Part shown: positions 24,825-34,723 of the stretch, piece after piece
How the letters are laid out: each line of letters begins with the position of its first letter
Position numbering within the stretch: position 1 is the first letter of the stretch
DNA from: Gemmatimonadaceae bacterium
Lineage (GTDB): Bacteria > Gemmatimonadota > Gemmatimonadetes > Gemmatimonadales > Gemmatimonadaceae
Assembly: GCA_035533015.1 (NCBI GenBank)
Contig: DATLUQ010000035.1
Location: 1 to 64,000, forward strand
Length of the DNA: 64,000 bases
Direction: 5' to 3'
Notes under the pieces: model-generated
Seen by the model: the letters and a program-made list of their open reading frames with translations, nothing else
The model's database searches: none
What the model was told of the DNA's origin: nothing
Position numbers and translations under genes: made by a program

Positions 24825-25769
24825 ATGCGTCCCCTCCGCGCGTCCGCAATTACCGCCTTCGCTCTGGCGATCCTCGCAGCGCCCAATCTCACGGCCCAGA
24901 CCGCCCACTATCACGTGGTCAAGACGATCGAACTCGGCCATACCCGGGCTGACTACGTCACGGTCGATCCGGTGGGCCGGCGCCTCTATGGCCTGGGTGA
25001 CAAGGTCATCGACGTGGACCACGACAGCATCATCGGGAGCGTGGAGGGCGGGGGCGGCGGCTACGCGATTGCCGCGGACCTGAATCGCGGCTTCGTCCGC
25101 AACGGGATAGTCTTCGACCTCAAGACGCTCGCCGTCACGGGCCACGTGGACGCCAGGGGCGACGGCATTCGCTACGATCCCTTCACCCATCGGGCGTTCA
25201 CCTGGGAGGGCCCGAACGCCTGGGTGCTGGACATGCGGACCGGCAAGCTGATCACCAAGTCGACGCTCGGCGACGGGCTCGAATCGGGCGTGGCCGACGG
25301 GCGTGGATACCTGTTTCTCAATGTCGAAGACTCGGGGTACGTGCGGCGGGTCGATGCCCGGACGCTCAAGATCGGACCCACGTACGAGATTCCCGGCTGC
25401 GGGCATGCGCAGGGGTTGTCCATGGATACCCGCACGCGGCGGCTCTTCATGGCGTGCGACACGAACGTGATGGTCGTCAATGCCGACAACGGGAACGTCG
25501 TGGCACGCATCGGAGTGCCCAGTCGCGCCGACATGAATTGCTTCGACCCGGTGACCCGGCTTGCCTTCAATCCCAATCGCGTGGACAGCACGTTGACCGT
25601 CATTCACGAGGACTCGCCCGATAAGTTCTCGGTGGTCGAGAAGGTGCCGATGGGCGGCGCGGCTCGGACCTGCGGGGTGGACGAGAGGACGCACAAGGTA
25701 TACGTCTTCTACTACGAGGGCACGACGCGAGAGAACGCGCAGCTCGTGCTGGCGGTGCTGGCGCCGTAA
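24825..25769 (+). CDS. Secreted YncE-like beta-propeller protein
   Basis: The product is 314 residues from ATG 24825, which gives a signal peptide ending near LTAQ (residue about 25). The mature chain has repeated blades of the YVTN/YncE kind: DPVGRRLYGLGDKVIDVD, DPFTHRAFTWEG, DTRTRRLFMACDTNVMVVNADNGNVVARI, DERTHKVYVFY. It is probably a periplasmic binding scaffold; the ligand is unknown. The stop codon is followed at once by a remnant of a different gene in another frame. Confidence 0.8.
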   Translation: MRPLRASAITAFALAILAAPNLTAQTAHYHVVKTIELGHTRADYVTVDPVGRRLYGLGDKVIDVDHDSIIGSVEGGGGGYAIAADLNRGFVRNGIVFDLKTLAVTGHVDARGDGIRYDPFTHRAFTWEGPNAWVLDMRTGKLITKSTLGDGLESGVADGRGYLFLNVEDSGYVRRVDARTLKIGPTYEIPGCGHAQGLSMDTRTRRLFMACDTNVMVVNADNGNVVARIGVPSRADMNCFDPVTRLAFNPNRVDSTLTVIHEDSPDKFSVVEKVPMGGAARTCGVDERTHKVYVFYYEGTTRENAQLVLAVLAP

Positions 25770-25771
25770 CC

Positions 25772-25891
25772 GGCGGCGCGGTCACGCTCTGGGTGCTGGC
25801 GGGCTCGAGCCCGCTGGCGCGCGTGGTCGGCGCTGCCTGGTTCGCAACCGGTGTGCTGGTGTTCGTCGCCAACGGCGAACCCGTCGACTAG
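25772..25891 (+). pseudogene. Possible C-terminal remnant of a membrane protein
   Basis: In a frame different from the preceding gene, the sequence just after its stop reads GGAVTLWVLAGSSPLARVVG, then a hydrophobic stretch and NGEPVD before TAG at 25889-25891. Composition and hydrophobicity look like the last membrane span of a transporter, for instance an amino-acid permease, but there is no start codon and the piece is only about 40 codons. It may be a deletion relic or chance. Confidence 0.3.
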
Positions 25892-25962
25892 GTTTCCTCT
25901 CTCAACGCGCCTCTGGCACCTCCCGAGTGCCTTCACGCATTATCGGACCGCGGAGTGTCAGT

Positions 25963-26916
25963 ATGTCGGCCAAGAGGATCATCGCAGTATTCGGCGCCAC
26001 AGGTGCACAGGGAGGCGGCCTCGCGCGCGCCATCGCCGCGGACCGCGACGGGCCGTTCGCCGCACGTGGCATCACCCGCAATCCGAACTCCGACAAGGCG
26101 AAGGCTCTCGCCGCGCTCGGGGTGGAAGTGGTCGCGGCCGATGCGGACGATGCCTCCACCTTGCCGGGCGCCCTGGCGGGGGCATACGGTGCCTATTGCG
26201 TCACGAACTTCTGGGAACACCTTTCGGCGGAGCGCGAAGGGGTCCAGGCCGCGGCCATGGCACGGGCCGCGCGGCAGGCGAAGCTGCAGCATGTAGTCTG
26301 GTCGACGCTCGAGGACACGCGCAAATGGGTGCCGCTTTCCGACAATCGCCTGCCCACACTGTACGGCAAGTACAAGGTGCCGCACTTCGATTCCAAGGGC
26401 CAGATGGACGACCTGTTCACCAGGGAGGCCGCGCCCACCACGTTCCTGTTGGCCGCGTTCTACTGGGAGAACTTCATCCACTTCGGTATGGCCCCGCGCG
26501 TCGGCGAGGACGGCAACCTCGTGCTGGCCATGCCGCTCGGTGGCGCCAAGTTGCCGGGCATCGCCACCGAGGATATCGGCCGGTGCGCGTACGGCGTGTT
26601 CCGCAAGGGCGTGAGCACGGTCGGGGAGCACATCGGCATCGCTGGCGAGTCGCTCTCGGGCGCCGAAATGGCGGCCAAGATGGGGCGCGCGCTCGGGCGC
26701 ACGGTGAACTTCTTCGACATGCCGTTTGACGCCTATCGCGGGCTGGCTTTTCCCGGCGCCCAGGATCTCGGCAACATGTTCCAGTTCCACGCGATTCTCG
26801 GCGACGAGTTCCAGCGGAACCGCGACCCGAAACGCGCTCGCGAGCTGAATCCCGCGTTGCTCGACTTCGACGCGTGGCTAGCGGCCAACATTACGAGGTT
26901 TCCCATCGGCACGTGA
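25963..26916 (+). CDS. NmrA-like NAD(P)-binding protein
   Basis: The product is 317 residues from ATG 25963. The N-terminus has a Rossmann motif of the atypical SDR/NmrA class, GATGAQGGGLARAI at about 10-23, followed by an Arg in ARGITRNP suited to NADP. Typical NmrA features continue: DADDASTLPGALAGAYGAYCVTNF, WSTLEDTRKW and YGKYKVPHFDSKGQMDDLF. Relatives include human NMRAL1 (HSCARG), a redox sensor, and quinone or stress-related reductases. No Tyr-x-x-x-Lys catalytic pair of classical SDRs is clear. It stands alone on the plus strand. Confidence 0.88.
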   Translation: MSAKRIIAVFGATGAQGGGLARAIAADRDGPFAARGITRNPNSDKAKALAALGVEVVAADADDASTLPGALAGAYGAYCVTNFWEHLSAEREGVQAAAMARAARQAKLQHVVWSTLEDTRKWVPLSDNRLPTLYGKYKVPHFDSKGQMDDLFTREAAPTTFLLAAFYWENFIHFGMAPRVGEDGNLVLAMPLGGAKLPGIATEDIGRCAYGVFRKGVSTVGEHIGIAGESLSGAEMAAKMGRALGRTVNFFDMPFDAYRGLAFPGAQDLGNMFQFHAILGDEFQRNRDPKRARELNPALLDFDAWLAANITRFPIGT

Positions 26917-27033
26917 GCATTCGAGGCCGGCAGCTTTCCGTTAGCATGGGGGCGTCGCCGCCAGGTTGATCCCGGCGCCCGGTGTGCCAGATTTGCATCT
27001 ACCGTCTCGCCGCCAGACTCCGACCCCGGTGCA

Positions 27034-29817
27034 ATGCCAACACTCCGTGCAGTACTCGAGAGATCGGCCGTCCTGCTTCTGCCGCTCTCCGCTGTGGCCC
27101 ACACGCCGGTTGTGCGCCCGGTGCCGGCGCCTAGTCGCGTGGCGGTTGTCGGTCTCCGCGCGGAATACCTCACCGACCCCGTTGGGCTGGACGCGATGCG
27201 CCCGCGCCTGAGCTGGCGCATCGCGAGCGGCGTCCGCAACACGGTGCAGTCGGACTACGAGGTGCAGGTGGCGACCAGCGAGGCCGCGCTCGCGCACGGC
27301 GTCCACCTGGTGTGGGATTCGGGAAAGCTGAAGTCCGACGCGTCCGTGTTCGTGAACGATGCCGGGCCGGCGCCGGCGTCAGCCACGCGTTACTACTGGC
27401 GCGTGCGCGTCTGGACCGCGGCCGGCGACGTCTCCGCATGGAGTCCGGCGGCCTACTGGGAGACGGGACTGCTCCGCGCCACGGACTGGACTGCCAAGTG
27501 GATAGGCCCGGCTCCCCAGCCTGGCGACAGCGGCGTCACGCCATCGCCGCTGCTGCGCCGCGAGTTCGAACTGCACGGCCGGGTGCGCTCGGCACGGCTG
27601 TACGTGACGAGCCTCGGCCTCAACCAGGTGTATCTCAATGGCCGGCGAGTAGGCCGCGCGGAACTCACGCCCGGCTGGACGTCGTACCACCACCGCTTGG
27701 AGTATCTGACGTACGACGTCACGGCGCTGCTCCGCGCCGGCGACAACGCGGTGGGCGCGATGCTCGGCGACGGCTGGTACCGCGGGTATCTGGGGTTCGA
27801 CCACGCGCGCAACCTGTACGGCGAACATCGCGCGCTGCTGCTGCAGCTGGACGTCCGCTACGATGACGGACGCACGGAACGCATAGCGTCCGACGGGAAA
27901 TGGAAGACGATCGACGGCCCCGTGCGATCGTCCGACATCTACAACGGCGAGACGTACGATGCGCGCCTGGAGCGTACGGGATGGACGTCGGCTCCGTACG
28001 ACGACGGCAGTTGGGCGCCGGTGGCCGTGCTCGACGCGCCGGCCGCGCAGTTGGTGGCGCCCGTGGCGCCCCCCGTGCGGCGGGTGCGGGAACTCAAGCC
28101 GGTGTCGATACGCACCGCTCCGAACGGAGAGATCGTGTTCGACCTTGGCCAGAACTTCGCCGGCTGGGCCCGGCTCACCGTGCACGGGCCGGCGGGCACG
28201 CCGGTTACCATGCGCTTCGCCGAGGTGCTCGACCATGACGGGAACATCTACACGGGCAATCTTCGGCGGGCCGAGCAGACCGACCGCTACATACTGAAGG
28301 GCGGGGGGACCGAGGTCTACGAGCCGCACTTCACGTACCACGGGTTCCGGTACGTTGCCGTGTCGGGGCTTCCGGGAGCGCCCGACAGCTCGACGATCAC
28401 TGGTATCGCGTTGTCGTCGGATCTCGAGCGGACCGGTACGTTCGTCACGTCCGACACGATGCTGAATCAGCTCCAGCACAACATTCAGTGGGGGCAGCGC
28501 AGCAACTTCATGGGCGTGCCCACCGACTGCCCACAGCGCGACGAGCGGCTGGGGTGGACCGGCGACGCCCAGGTGTTCGCGCGCACCGCGGCGTTCAACA
28601 TGGACGTCGACGGGTTCTTCTCGAATTGGCTTGCCGATGTGGCCATCGATCAGCACGCGGACGGCAGCCTGCCGTGGGTGATTCCCAACCCTATGGGCGG
28701 CGACTCCACCGACAAGGCGGGCACGGCCGGTTGGGGGGACGCGTCGGTGATCGTGCCGTGGACGATGTTTCTCGCCTACGGCGACCGTGGGCTGCTGGCG
28801 CGCCAGTATCCGAGCATGCGCGCGTGGGTGGATTTCGAGAAGCGGCAGACCGGTGCCGACCACGTGTGGCGTCCGGGATGGCAGTTCGGCGACTGGCTGG
28901 CCTATCACAGTACCGACGCGGGCTATCCGGGCGCGACCACCGGCACCGATCTGATCGCCACGGCGTTCCTGGCGCACTCTGCCGATCTGGTGGCGCGCGC
29001 CGCGCGGGCATTAGGGAAAGCGGATGACGCGGCCGAGTACGAGGCGCTGTTCCGCACGGAACGCTCGGCGTTCGACCATGAGTTCGTGACGCCGGCGGGG
29101 CGGGTGGGCGAGAGCACGCAGACCGCGTACGCGCTGGCCCTGCAGTTCGACCTGCTGCCCGATTCGCTCACCGCCACGGCCGGCGCGCGGCTCGTGCAGG
29201 ACGTGCACCTGCACGACGGGCATCTCACCACCGGGTTCCTGGGCACGCCGTACATCCTGGACGCGCTGGCGCGCACCGGCCACCTGCATGCGGCGTACGC
29301 GCTGCTGCTGCAGCGCACGTATCCGTCGTGGCTCTATCCCATCACGCGGGGCGCGACGACCATGTGGGAGCGGTGGGACGGCATCGAGCCTGATGGGACG
29401 TTCGAGGATCCGAGCATGAATTCGTTCAACCATTACGCGTTCGGCGCCGTGGGCGATTGGATGTACCGGACCATCGGTGGTCTCGACGTCGATCCGGCGG
29501 CACCGGGATATAAACATTCACTGATTGCACCGCGACCCGGCGGTGGCCTGACGAGCGCCCGCGCGTCCATCGTCACGCAGTACGGCACGCTGGCGTCGGC
29601 GTGGCGGCTGGAGGACTCGGTATTCACGCTCGACGTAACCGTGCCTCCGAACACGTCGTCGGCGGTCACGCTGTGGGGCACCACGGTGGACCGGGTGCGC
29701 GACGGCGGACGGCCGCTGGCGGGCGATCCCGGCGTGCGTTCGGTTCAACAGCGCGGCGCCGACGTCGTAATGGAAGTGGGGTCCGGGGAGTATCGGTTCA
29801 CGATCGCCAAGTCGTAA
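27034..29817 (+). CDS. Secreted alpha-L-rhamnosidase, GH78
   Basis: The product is 927 residues. A hydrophobic N-terminus (about 8-23) is a signal peptide. Order: fibronectin-like domain (about 38-145), the N-terminal beta-sandwich domains of Bac_rhamnosid (about 150-450), the alpha/alpha-barrel (about 470-800) and the C-terminal beta domain. Catalytic-region motifs are GVPTDCPQRDERLGWTGDAQVF, holding the acidic residues of the active site, and TTMWERWDGI with the second glutamate. It removes terminal alpha-L-rhamnose from polysaccharides or glycosides. Together with the GH89 enzyme it suggests use of complex plant or microbial glycans. Confidence 0.95.
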   Translation: MPTLRAVLERSAVLLLPLSAVAHTPVVRPVPAPSRVAVVGLRAEYLTDPVGLDAMRPRLSWRIASGVRNTVQSDYEVQVATSEAALAHGVHLVWDSGKLKSDASVFVNDAGPAPASATRYYWRVRVWTAAGDVSAWSPAAYWETGLLRATDWTAKWIGPAPQPGDSGVTPSPLLRREFELHGRVRSARLYVTSLGLNQVYLNGRRVGRAELTPGWTSYHHRLEYLTYDVTALLRAGDNAVGAMLGDGWYRGYLGFDHARNLYGEHRALLLQLDVRYDDGRTERIASDGKWKTIDGPVRSSDIYNGETYDARLERTGWTSAPYDDGSWAPVAVLDAPAAQLVAPVAPPVRRVRELKPVSIRTAPNGEIVFDLGQNFAGWARLTVHGPAGTPVTMRFAEVLDHDGNIYTGNLRRAEQTDRYILKGGGTEVYEPHFTYHGFRYVAVSGLPGAPDSSTITGIALSSDLERTGTFVTSDTMLNQLQHNIQWGQRSNFMGVPTDCPQRDERLGWTGDAQVFARTAAFNMDVDGFFSNWLADVAIDQHADGSLPWVIPNPMGGDSTDKAGTAGWGDASVIVPWTMFLAYGDRGLLARQYPSMRAWVDFEKRQTGADHVWRPGWQFGDWLAYHSTDAGYPGATTGTDLIATAFLAHSADLVARAARALGKADDAAEYEALFRTERSAFDHEFVTPAGRVGESTQTAYALALQFDLLPDSLTATAGARLVQDVHLHDGHLTTGFLGTPYILDALARTGHLHAAYALLLQRTYPSWLYPITRGATTMWERWDGIEPDGTFEDPSMNSFNHYAFGAVGDWMYRTIGGLDVDPAAPGYKHSLIAPRPGGGLTSARASIVTQYGTLASAWRLEDSVFTLDVTVPPNTSSAVTLWGTTVDRVRDGGRPLAGDPGVRSVQQRGADVVMEVGSGEYRFTIAKS

Positions 29818-29961
29818 GTACCCCTCGGCGCGGAGCCCATTCACGCTTGCGGGTTGCGCTTGATCCGCACCAATGGCACGATTCAGAAATGCCAGGCCGG
29901 CAACCTGGCACCCCCCCCGAGCCCGTTGGTCTGAACGGGCCTAACAGCGCGAAGGCACCAT

Positions 29962-32643
29962 ATGGCGGCGACGCCCTTGAAGTCATTGCAGGCCCCGTCG
30001 GTTCGCACATTCATTGCGCTCGGCTTGCTCCTCGGTGCCTGTAGCGGCGGCAGCAAGGACTCGACTCCAACCATTCCGAACACGCTCACGACCGTCGTCG
30101 TGGCCCTATCGCCAGCGTCCATTCCCGTAGGACGGACGTCGACGGCGAGTGCGTCGGGGCTCGACCAGAATGGAGCGCCGATCGGCGTCGGTGCAGTCAC
30201 GTGGTCATCGGGTTCACCCGGTGTGGCAACGGTGAACGCGGGTGGCGTGGTCAGCGGCGTCGCGGCCGGGCAAGCTCAGATCATTGCCACCTCGGGCACC
30301 AAGCAAGGTCAGCAGACGATCACGGTGACGCCGATCCCAGTTGCGACGGTAGCGGTCACGCCAGCCGCCGCGACCCTCGGCATCGGCGCCACGCAGCAAC
30401 TGACGGCTACGGAACGCGACGCCAGCGGCGACACACTCGCGGGCCGAGTCGTCACCTGGTCCACGTCCGACGCAACGAAAGCAACGGTCAGCGCGAGCGG
30501 GATCGTGACCGGTGTGGCTCTTGGCACGGCAACGATCACCGCCACGAGCGAAACGAAGACGGGCACGGCGGCGATCACGGTGGCGATCATTCCGGTTGCC
30601 AGCGTCACCATCGCTCCGCCAACGGCTGTGCTTGCGGTGGGAGGTACCTCGACCATGACGGCCACCGCACGTGATGCCAACGGCAACGTGCTCACGGGGC
30701 GCACCTTCACCTGGACCACGAGCAACCCAGCCATCGTGAGCGGAACCGCCACTGGGAACGTGGTTTCCCTGACCGCCGTTTCGGTTGGCACTGATACGGT
30801 CACCGCGACCAGCGAGGGGAAGAGCGGCTCCGCGGTCGTGACCGTGAGCGGAAGCGTAGCCAGTGTAACGCTCGGCACGCCGGGGCAGTCCGCCGTGTTC
30901 CTGGACTCGCCCAACTTCAACGCCGCCCTGAACGTACAACCCGGATCACAATATCTGATCGCCGTAGTCAATACGGACCCGTCCAGCACGTTGCGTGAGG
31001 ACTTCACCCTCGGCGCGAGCTTCGGATCGAGTTCAGGGTCCCGGGTGTTGTCGGCCCCGGTCGTACGGTCGCCGCAAGCGCCCGTTCCATCGCCCCGTGT
31101 ACGCGGGCCGGGGATCGCCCTGAGCAACCGTTCCTTTAATGGCGTCGCCTCCCGTCTGCGTATGGAGCAGAACCATCTGGCGATGCTCGAGGGGAATCAG
31201 CAGATCTTCGCGCGATTCGGAAGTCCCGCCGCAGCCTGGTCAAAGGCGCGGGCGCAGGGTGGGCGGGTGCTACCGCTGAGCGCGTCGGTCACGCAGACGA
31301 TCGGGTCCGTGAATAGAGTGTACGTGCGGAACACACTCGCCGGTTCGTGCACCACCGTGGATTCCATCGGAGCGCGCACGGTCGCCGTGGGCCAACACGT
31401 GATCGTCCTCGCCGACACGAACCTCACCACATGGACACAGCCGTACCGGCCAGATTCGGCGTTCTACCAGACATTTGCCAATGAGTACGACCAGATCACC
31501 TATCCAACTCTGCTGGCGTACATCGGCAATCCGCTGGCCTACGATGCGTCGCTCTCCGGAATCGGAAAGGTGACGGTGGTCATCACGCCGGTGCTCAACA
31601 ATCTCGGCGGCCTCACAGGAGGCGGAACGGTCATGGCGTTCGTCAATGGCTGCGACTTCTACCCCTACGCGGCCAGCGGGGCCAACGCGAATTTCAGCAA
31701 CCAGACCGAAATGATGTACTCGATGGTGCCGGCAGCGAACGCGTTCAGCGTCGCGAACTGGGAGAAAGAAATTCGCGCGACCGCCGCCCACGAATCCAAA
31801 CACATCGTTTCCTACTCCGATCGCATCCTGCTCGGCAGTGGCGGGGGCGACGAGATCTGGCTCGAAGAGGGGCTGGCGCAGATCTCTTCGGAAATCTGGG
31901 AACGCCACTTCAATCAGGCCACATGGAAGGGGCACGCGACCTTCCTCCAGACCGTCGCCTGCGAGTACGCCCTCGGAGCCGCTGCCCCGTGCGACCAGTT
32001 GAACGACCGTCCACTCGCCCTCCTCGCCAGTCACCTGCCATTCACCTTCGCCTACCTGAAGAACGAGAGCGATTCCAATTCGGAGGGACTTGGCCTGGAC
32101 ACTCCCGCCAACTACGGCGCGGGCTGGACGTTCGCCCGCTGGGCCATCGATCAGTACGCCTCGACCGGCGAAGGACCGTTCATCCAGTCGCTCATCAACA
32201 CCACGCAGACCGGCCTGAACAACCTCTCGGCTCACACGGGCCAGTCGATCCCGCTGCTGCTCACGTATTGGAACGTGGCCTCCGCCGTCTTCCAGACCCC
32301 GACCTATACGGCGGCCGACGTTCGCACCACGATTCCAAGCTTCAACTTCGCCGACATCTTCAAGGTCGCACAGGCCGGTCTACCCGGGAGCAGCTGGGTG
32401 TGCAATGGAACGCCGTGCGGTTTCTTCACCAGTACTGGACTGCCGGTATTTCCGGTGCAGCCCATCGCGTTCTCCTCGGGGCCGTTCTCCAGGGCGGTGA
32501 CGGGAGTGCCCGGCACGTCGGCATCGTACTTTCTGCTTTCGGCATCGGCGGCGGGTGTCGAGACGCTGCAGTTGCTCAGCGGGAGTGGGGGTGTGCTGTC
32601 AGCGGGCAGCGGGTTCCGCGTCGCGATCCTCCGGGTGCAATGA
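29962..32643 (+). CDS. Lipoprotein with Ig-like (Big_2) repeats and HExxH zinc metalloprotease domain
   Basis: The product is 893 residues with a lipobox LLLGACSGG (Cys27). Three bacterial Ig-like (Big_2) domains follow at about 43-127, 128-212 and 213-295, each with a TVTATSEGKSG-type final strand. The C-terminal region contains HESKH at 610-614 and WLEEGLA with Glu635/Glu636, the ligand layout of gluzincin-type zinc proteases, and ends with paired cysteines (CNGTPC). It should sit on the cell surface and cut an outside protein. Its stop overlaps the next lipoprotein gene's start (ATGA). Confidence 0.85.
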   Translation: MAATPLKSLQAPSVRTFIALGLLLGACSGGSKDSTPTIPNTLTTVVVALSPASIPVGRTSTASASGLDQNGAPIGVGAVTWSSGSPGVATVNAGGVVSGVAAGQAQIIATSGTKQGQQTITVTPIPVATVAVTPAAATLGIGATQQLTATERDASGDTLAGRVVTWSTSDATKATVSASGIVTGVALGTATITATSETKTGTAAITVAIIPVASVTIAPPTAVLAVGGTSTMTATARDANGNVLTGRTFTWTTSNPAIVSGTATGNVVSLTAVSVGTDTVTATSEGKSGSAVVTVSGSVASVTLGTPGQSAVFLDSPNFNAALNVQPGSQYLIAVVNTDPSSTLREDFTLGASFGSSSGSRVLSAPVVRSPQAPVPSPRVRGPGIALSNRSFNGVASRLRMEQNHLAMLEGNQQIFARFGSPAAAWSKARAQGGRVLPLSASVTQTIGSVNRVYVRNTLAGSCTTVDSIGARTVAVGQHVIVLADTNLTTWTQPYRPDSAFYQTFANEYDQITYPTLLAYIGNPLAYDASLSGIGKVTVVITPVLNNLGGLTGGGTVMAFVNGCDFYPYAASGANANFSNQTEMMYSMVPAANAFSVANWEKEIRATAAHESKHIVSYSDRILLGSGGGDEIWLEEGLAQISSEIWERHFNQATWKGHATFLQTVACEYALGAAAPCDQLNDRPLALLASHLPFTFAYLKNESDSNSEGLGLDTPANYGAGWTFARWAIDQYASTGEGPFIQSLINTTQTGLNNLSAHTGQSIPLLLTYWNVASAVFQTPTYTAADVRTTIPSFNFADIFKVAQAGLPGSSWVCNGTPCGFFTSTGLPVFPVQPIAFSSGPFSRAVTGVPGTSASYFLLSASAAGVETLQLLSGSGGVLSAGSGFRVAILRVQ

Positions 32644-33143
32644 TGAGCGTCCGGGACGGCGCACGCCTGTTGGCAGTGCTGGCCGTGGTCGCCATCGCTT
32701 CCGCCTGCCATCGCGGGTCTGGCGGCGCGGCGCGAGAGGCGCCGCCCGTAGTCGTCGCCGACTCGGTCCAAGGGCTGGTCCAGGTGGTGGGGGGCGAGCC
32801 CTTTCCCCAGATGGTACTCGTCCTGGACGACAGTTCGCCGGCGGTCACGCTCGATGGCCCCCCTTCACTCCATCACGTTGCGGGCTTGCGAGTGGCTGTC
32901 GTGGGGGCCCGTGTCGGAACACGACTCACCGTGAGCCGGTTCATCGTGGTTGCCGCCAATGGCATTCCGGCCACCGACGGCACGCTTGCGGCGAGCGGTG
33001 ATGCGCTGACGCTCGTCACGGCAGAGGGGAAGCGGTTCCCGCTCGTCGACCCGTCTCCGGCGCTTCGCGCGGCCGTCGGGCACCGGGTATGGATCTCCGG
33101 CCCGTTGGATCATGAGCCAATCGCCTATGGGGTCATCGAATAG
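32640..33143 (+). CDS. Small lipoprotein or secreted protein, unknown function
   Basis: The product is 167 residues. ATG 32640 overlaps the stop of the metalloprotease gene as ATGA (a second ATG follows at 32643), so the two genes form an operon. The N-terminus RLLAVLAVVAIASACHRG is a signal peptide with a possible but imperfect lipobox at Cys24. The mature part is beta-rich (QVVGGEPFPQMVLVLDD and later strands), perhaps an OB-like fold, but no family is recognised. It may serve the protease as a partner; that is only context. Confidence 0.65.
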   Translation: MMSVRDGARLLAVLAVVAIASACHRGSGGAAREAPPVVVADSVQGLVQVVGGEPFPQMVLVLDDSSPAVTLDGPPSLHHVAGLRVAVVGARVGTRLTVSRFIVVAANGIPATDGTLAASGDALTLVTAEGKRFPLVDPSPALRAAVGHRVWISGPLDHEPIAYGVIE

Positions 33144-33172
33144 GCCGAGTTCCGCGCGCAGGATGGGGGCGC

Positions 33173-33207
33173 CGATCCCAAGGGTCGTTCACGACCCTGG
33201 GGATCGG
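33173..33207. terminator. Long hairpin downstream of the lipoprotein operon
   Basis: CGATCCCAAGGGTCG (33173-33187) and CGACCCTGGGGATCG pair around a TTCA loop with a single mismatch. There is no T tract, so termination efficiency is uncertain. The right arm runs into the 29-bp repeat that recurs at 34724. Confidence 0.5.
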
Positions 33208-33225
33208 TCAGCGGTAGCACGCCGG
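33197..33225 (+). repeat. 29-bp repeat, copy 1, upstream of amtB
   Basis: CTGGGGATCGG followed by GTAGCACGCCGG after seven less constant bases. It matches 34724-34752 with three differences in 29 bases. Each copy lies between the previous gene and a transporter gene on the plus strand. Confidence 0.55.
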
Positions 33226-33337
33226 GCGCCAACCCGGTGATTCCCCGGTGGCGGTTGGCGTCCATTTGCGCCCCCCGTGTCCGTACCGCAGCTTAGACGG
33301 TCCCGCGCGACCTTCCTGCCTTCGAGGAGCGGCCCCG

Positions 33338-34585
33338 ATGCAACATCTGACCATAGACACCGGCAACACGGGCTTCATGCTGCTGTGCTCCAGTCTCGTG
33401 ATGCTGATGACGCCCGGCCTCGCGTTCTTCTACGGCGGACTGGTGGGCCGCAAGAACGTGCTCGCCATCATGATGCAGAGCTTTGCCTCCATGGGGTGGA
33501 CCACGGTGCTCTGGTGGGCCTTCGGCTTCTCGATGTGCTTTAGCGGCAATCTGAAGACCGGCACCGACATCGCGGGCATCGTCGGCAACTTTCACTGGGC
33601 GTTCCTCCGCGGGGTCTCGCTCGACATGCCCTCGCCGGCCAACGCGACCATCCCGCTCATCGTGTTCTTCGCGTATCAGATGATGTTCGCCATCATCACG
33701 CCGGCCCTGATCACGGGTGCATTCGTCAACCGCGTGCGGTTCCCGGCCTATATGCTCTTCCTCACCGCATGGCTCACGCTCGTCTACTTTCCCTTCGTGC
33801 ACATGATTTGGGGCGGGGGGATCATGGCGCAGTGGGGCGTACTCGACTTCGCCGGCGGCATCGTGGTGCACAACATTGCCGGCATTGCGGCGTTGGCCTC
33901 CGTGCTGTACGTCGGGCGGCGCAAGGTCGTGGATCGCGGACCGCACTCCATTCCCCTCGTGGCCCTGGGCACGGGGCTGCTCTGGTTCGGGTGGTACGGC
34001 TTCAACGCGGGCAGCGAATTCCGCGTGGACGCGGTGACGGCGGTGGCGTTCGTGAACACGGACCTCGCGGCGAGCTTCGCTGCCATCGCCTGGCTCGCCA
34101 TGGACTGGATGTCCGCACGAAAGCCCAAGTTCCTCGGCCTGCTCACCGGCGCGGTGGCCGGCCTCGCCACGGTCACGCCGGCTGCTGGGTACGTGTCTCC
34201 CAAATCGGCGGTCGTGATCGGTCTTCTGGCCGGCGTGGTGTGCTACTACGCGGTGGCGTTGAAGAACAGGCTGCGCTGGGACGACGCGCTGGACGTCTGG
34301 GGCGTGCACGGGGTCGGCGGGTTTCTCGGCATCCTCTGCTGCGGCATCTTCGCCTCCGTTGCGATCAATCCGGCGGGCACCGACGGTCTCATCCACGGCA
34401 ATTCGCACTTCTTCCTCATCGAGCTCGGCGCGGTGTGTCTGTCGTCGGTGTGGGCATTTGTGTTCACATATGGCATGCTCTGGCTCATCGACCGGGTCAC
34501 GACCGTCAAGGTGGACGAGGCAGGGGAGACCGAAGGGCTCGACAGCGCCCTCCATGGAGAGGTGGCGTACCTCGAGGCGGGGTGA
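33338..34585 (+). CDS. amtB: Ammonium transporter
   Basis: The product is 415 residues from ATG 33338, with GAGGAG 8 bases before it. It has eleven hydrophobic segments in the Amt/MEP/Rh pattern, beginning TIDTGNTGFMLLCSSLVMLMTPGLAFFYGGLVG. The two pore histidine motifs are present as DFAGGIVVHNIAG and VWGVHGVGGFLG. It conducts ammonium across the inner membrane. There is no glnK gene next to it, which is usual in many bacteria but not here. Confidence 0.97.
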   Translation: MQHLTIDTGNTGFMLLCSSLVMLMTPGLAFFYGGLVGRKNVLAIMMQSFASMGWTTVLWWAFGFSMCFSGNLKTGTDIAGIVGNFHWAFLRGVSLDMPSPANATIPLIVFFAYQMMFAIITPALITGAFVNRVRFPAYMLFLTAWLTLVYFPFVHMIWGGGIMAQWGVLDFAGGIVVHNIAGIAALASVLYVGRRKVVDRGPHSIPLVALGTGLLWFGWYGFNAGSEFRVDAVTAVAFVNTDLAASFAAIAWLAMDWMSARKPKFLGLLTGAVAGLATVTPAAGYVSPKSAVVIGLLAGVVCYYAVALKNRLRWDDALDVWGVHGVGGFLGILCCGIFASVAINPAGTDGLIHGNSHFFLIELGAVCLSSVWAFVFTYGMLWLIDRVTTVKVDEAGETEGLDSALHGEVAYLEAG

Positions 34586-34723
34586 AGGCATGGGGCGGCG
34601 CCGCCGCGAGGAACCCGTCGTGAGCGGCGACGACCGAGATAGCGATCGGACTCGGGATCGGATGGCGGCTCGTACCAGATAGTGCAGGCGTCGAATTTGG
34701 CGGGGGCCGGCCGGGCCCACTCG

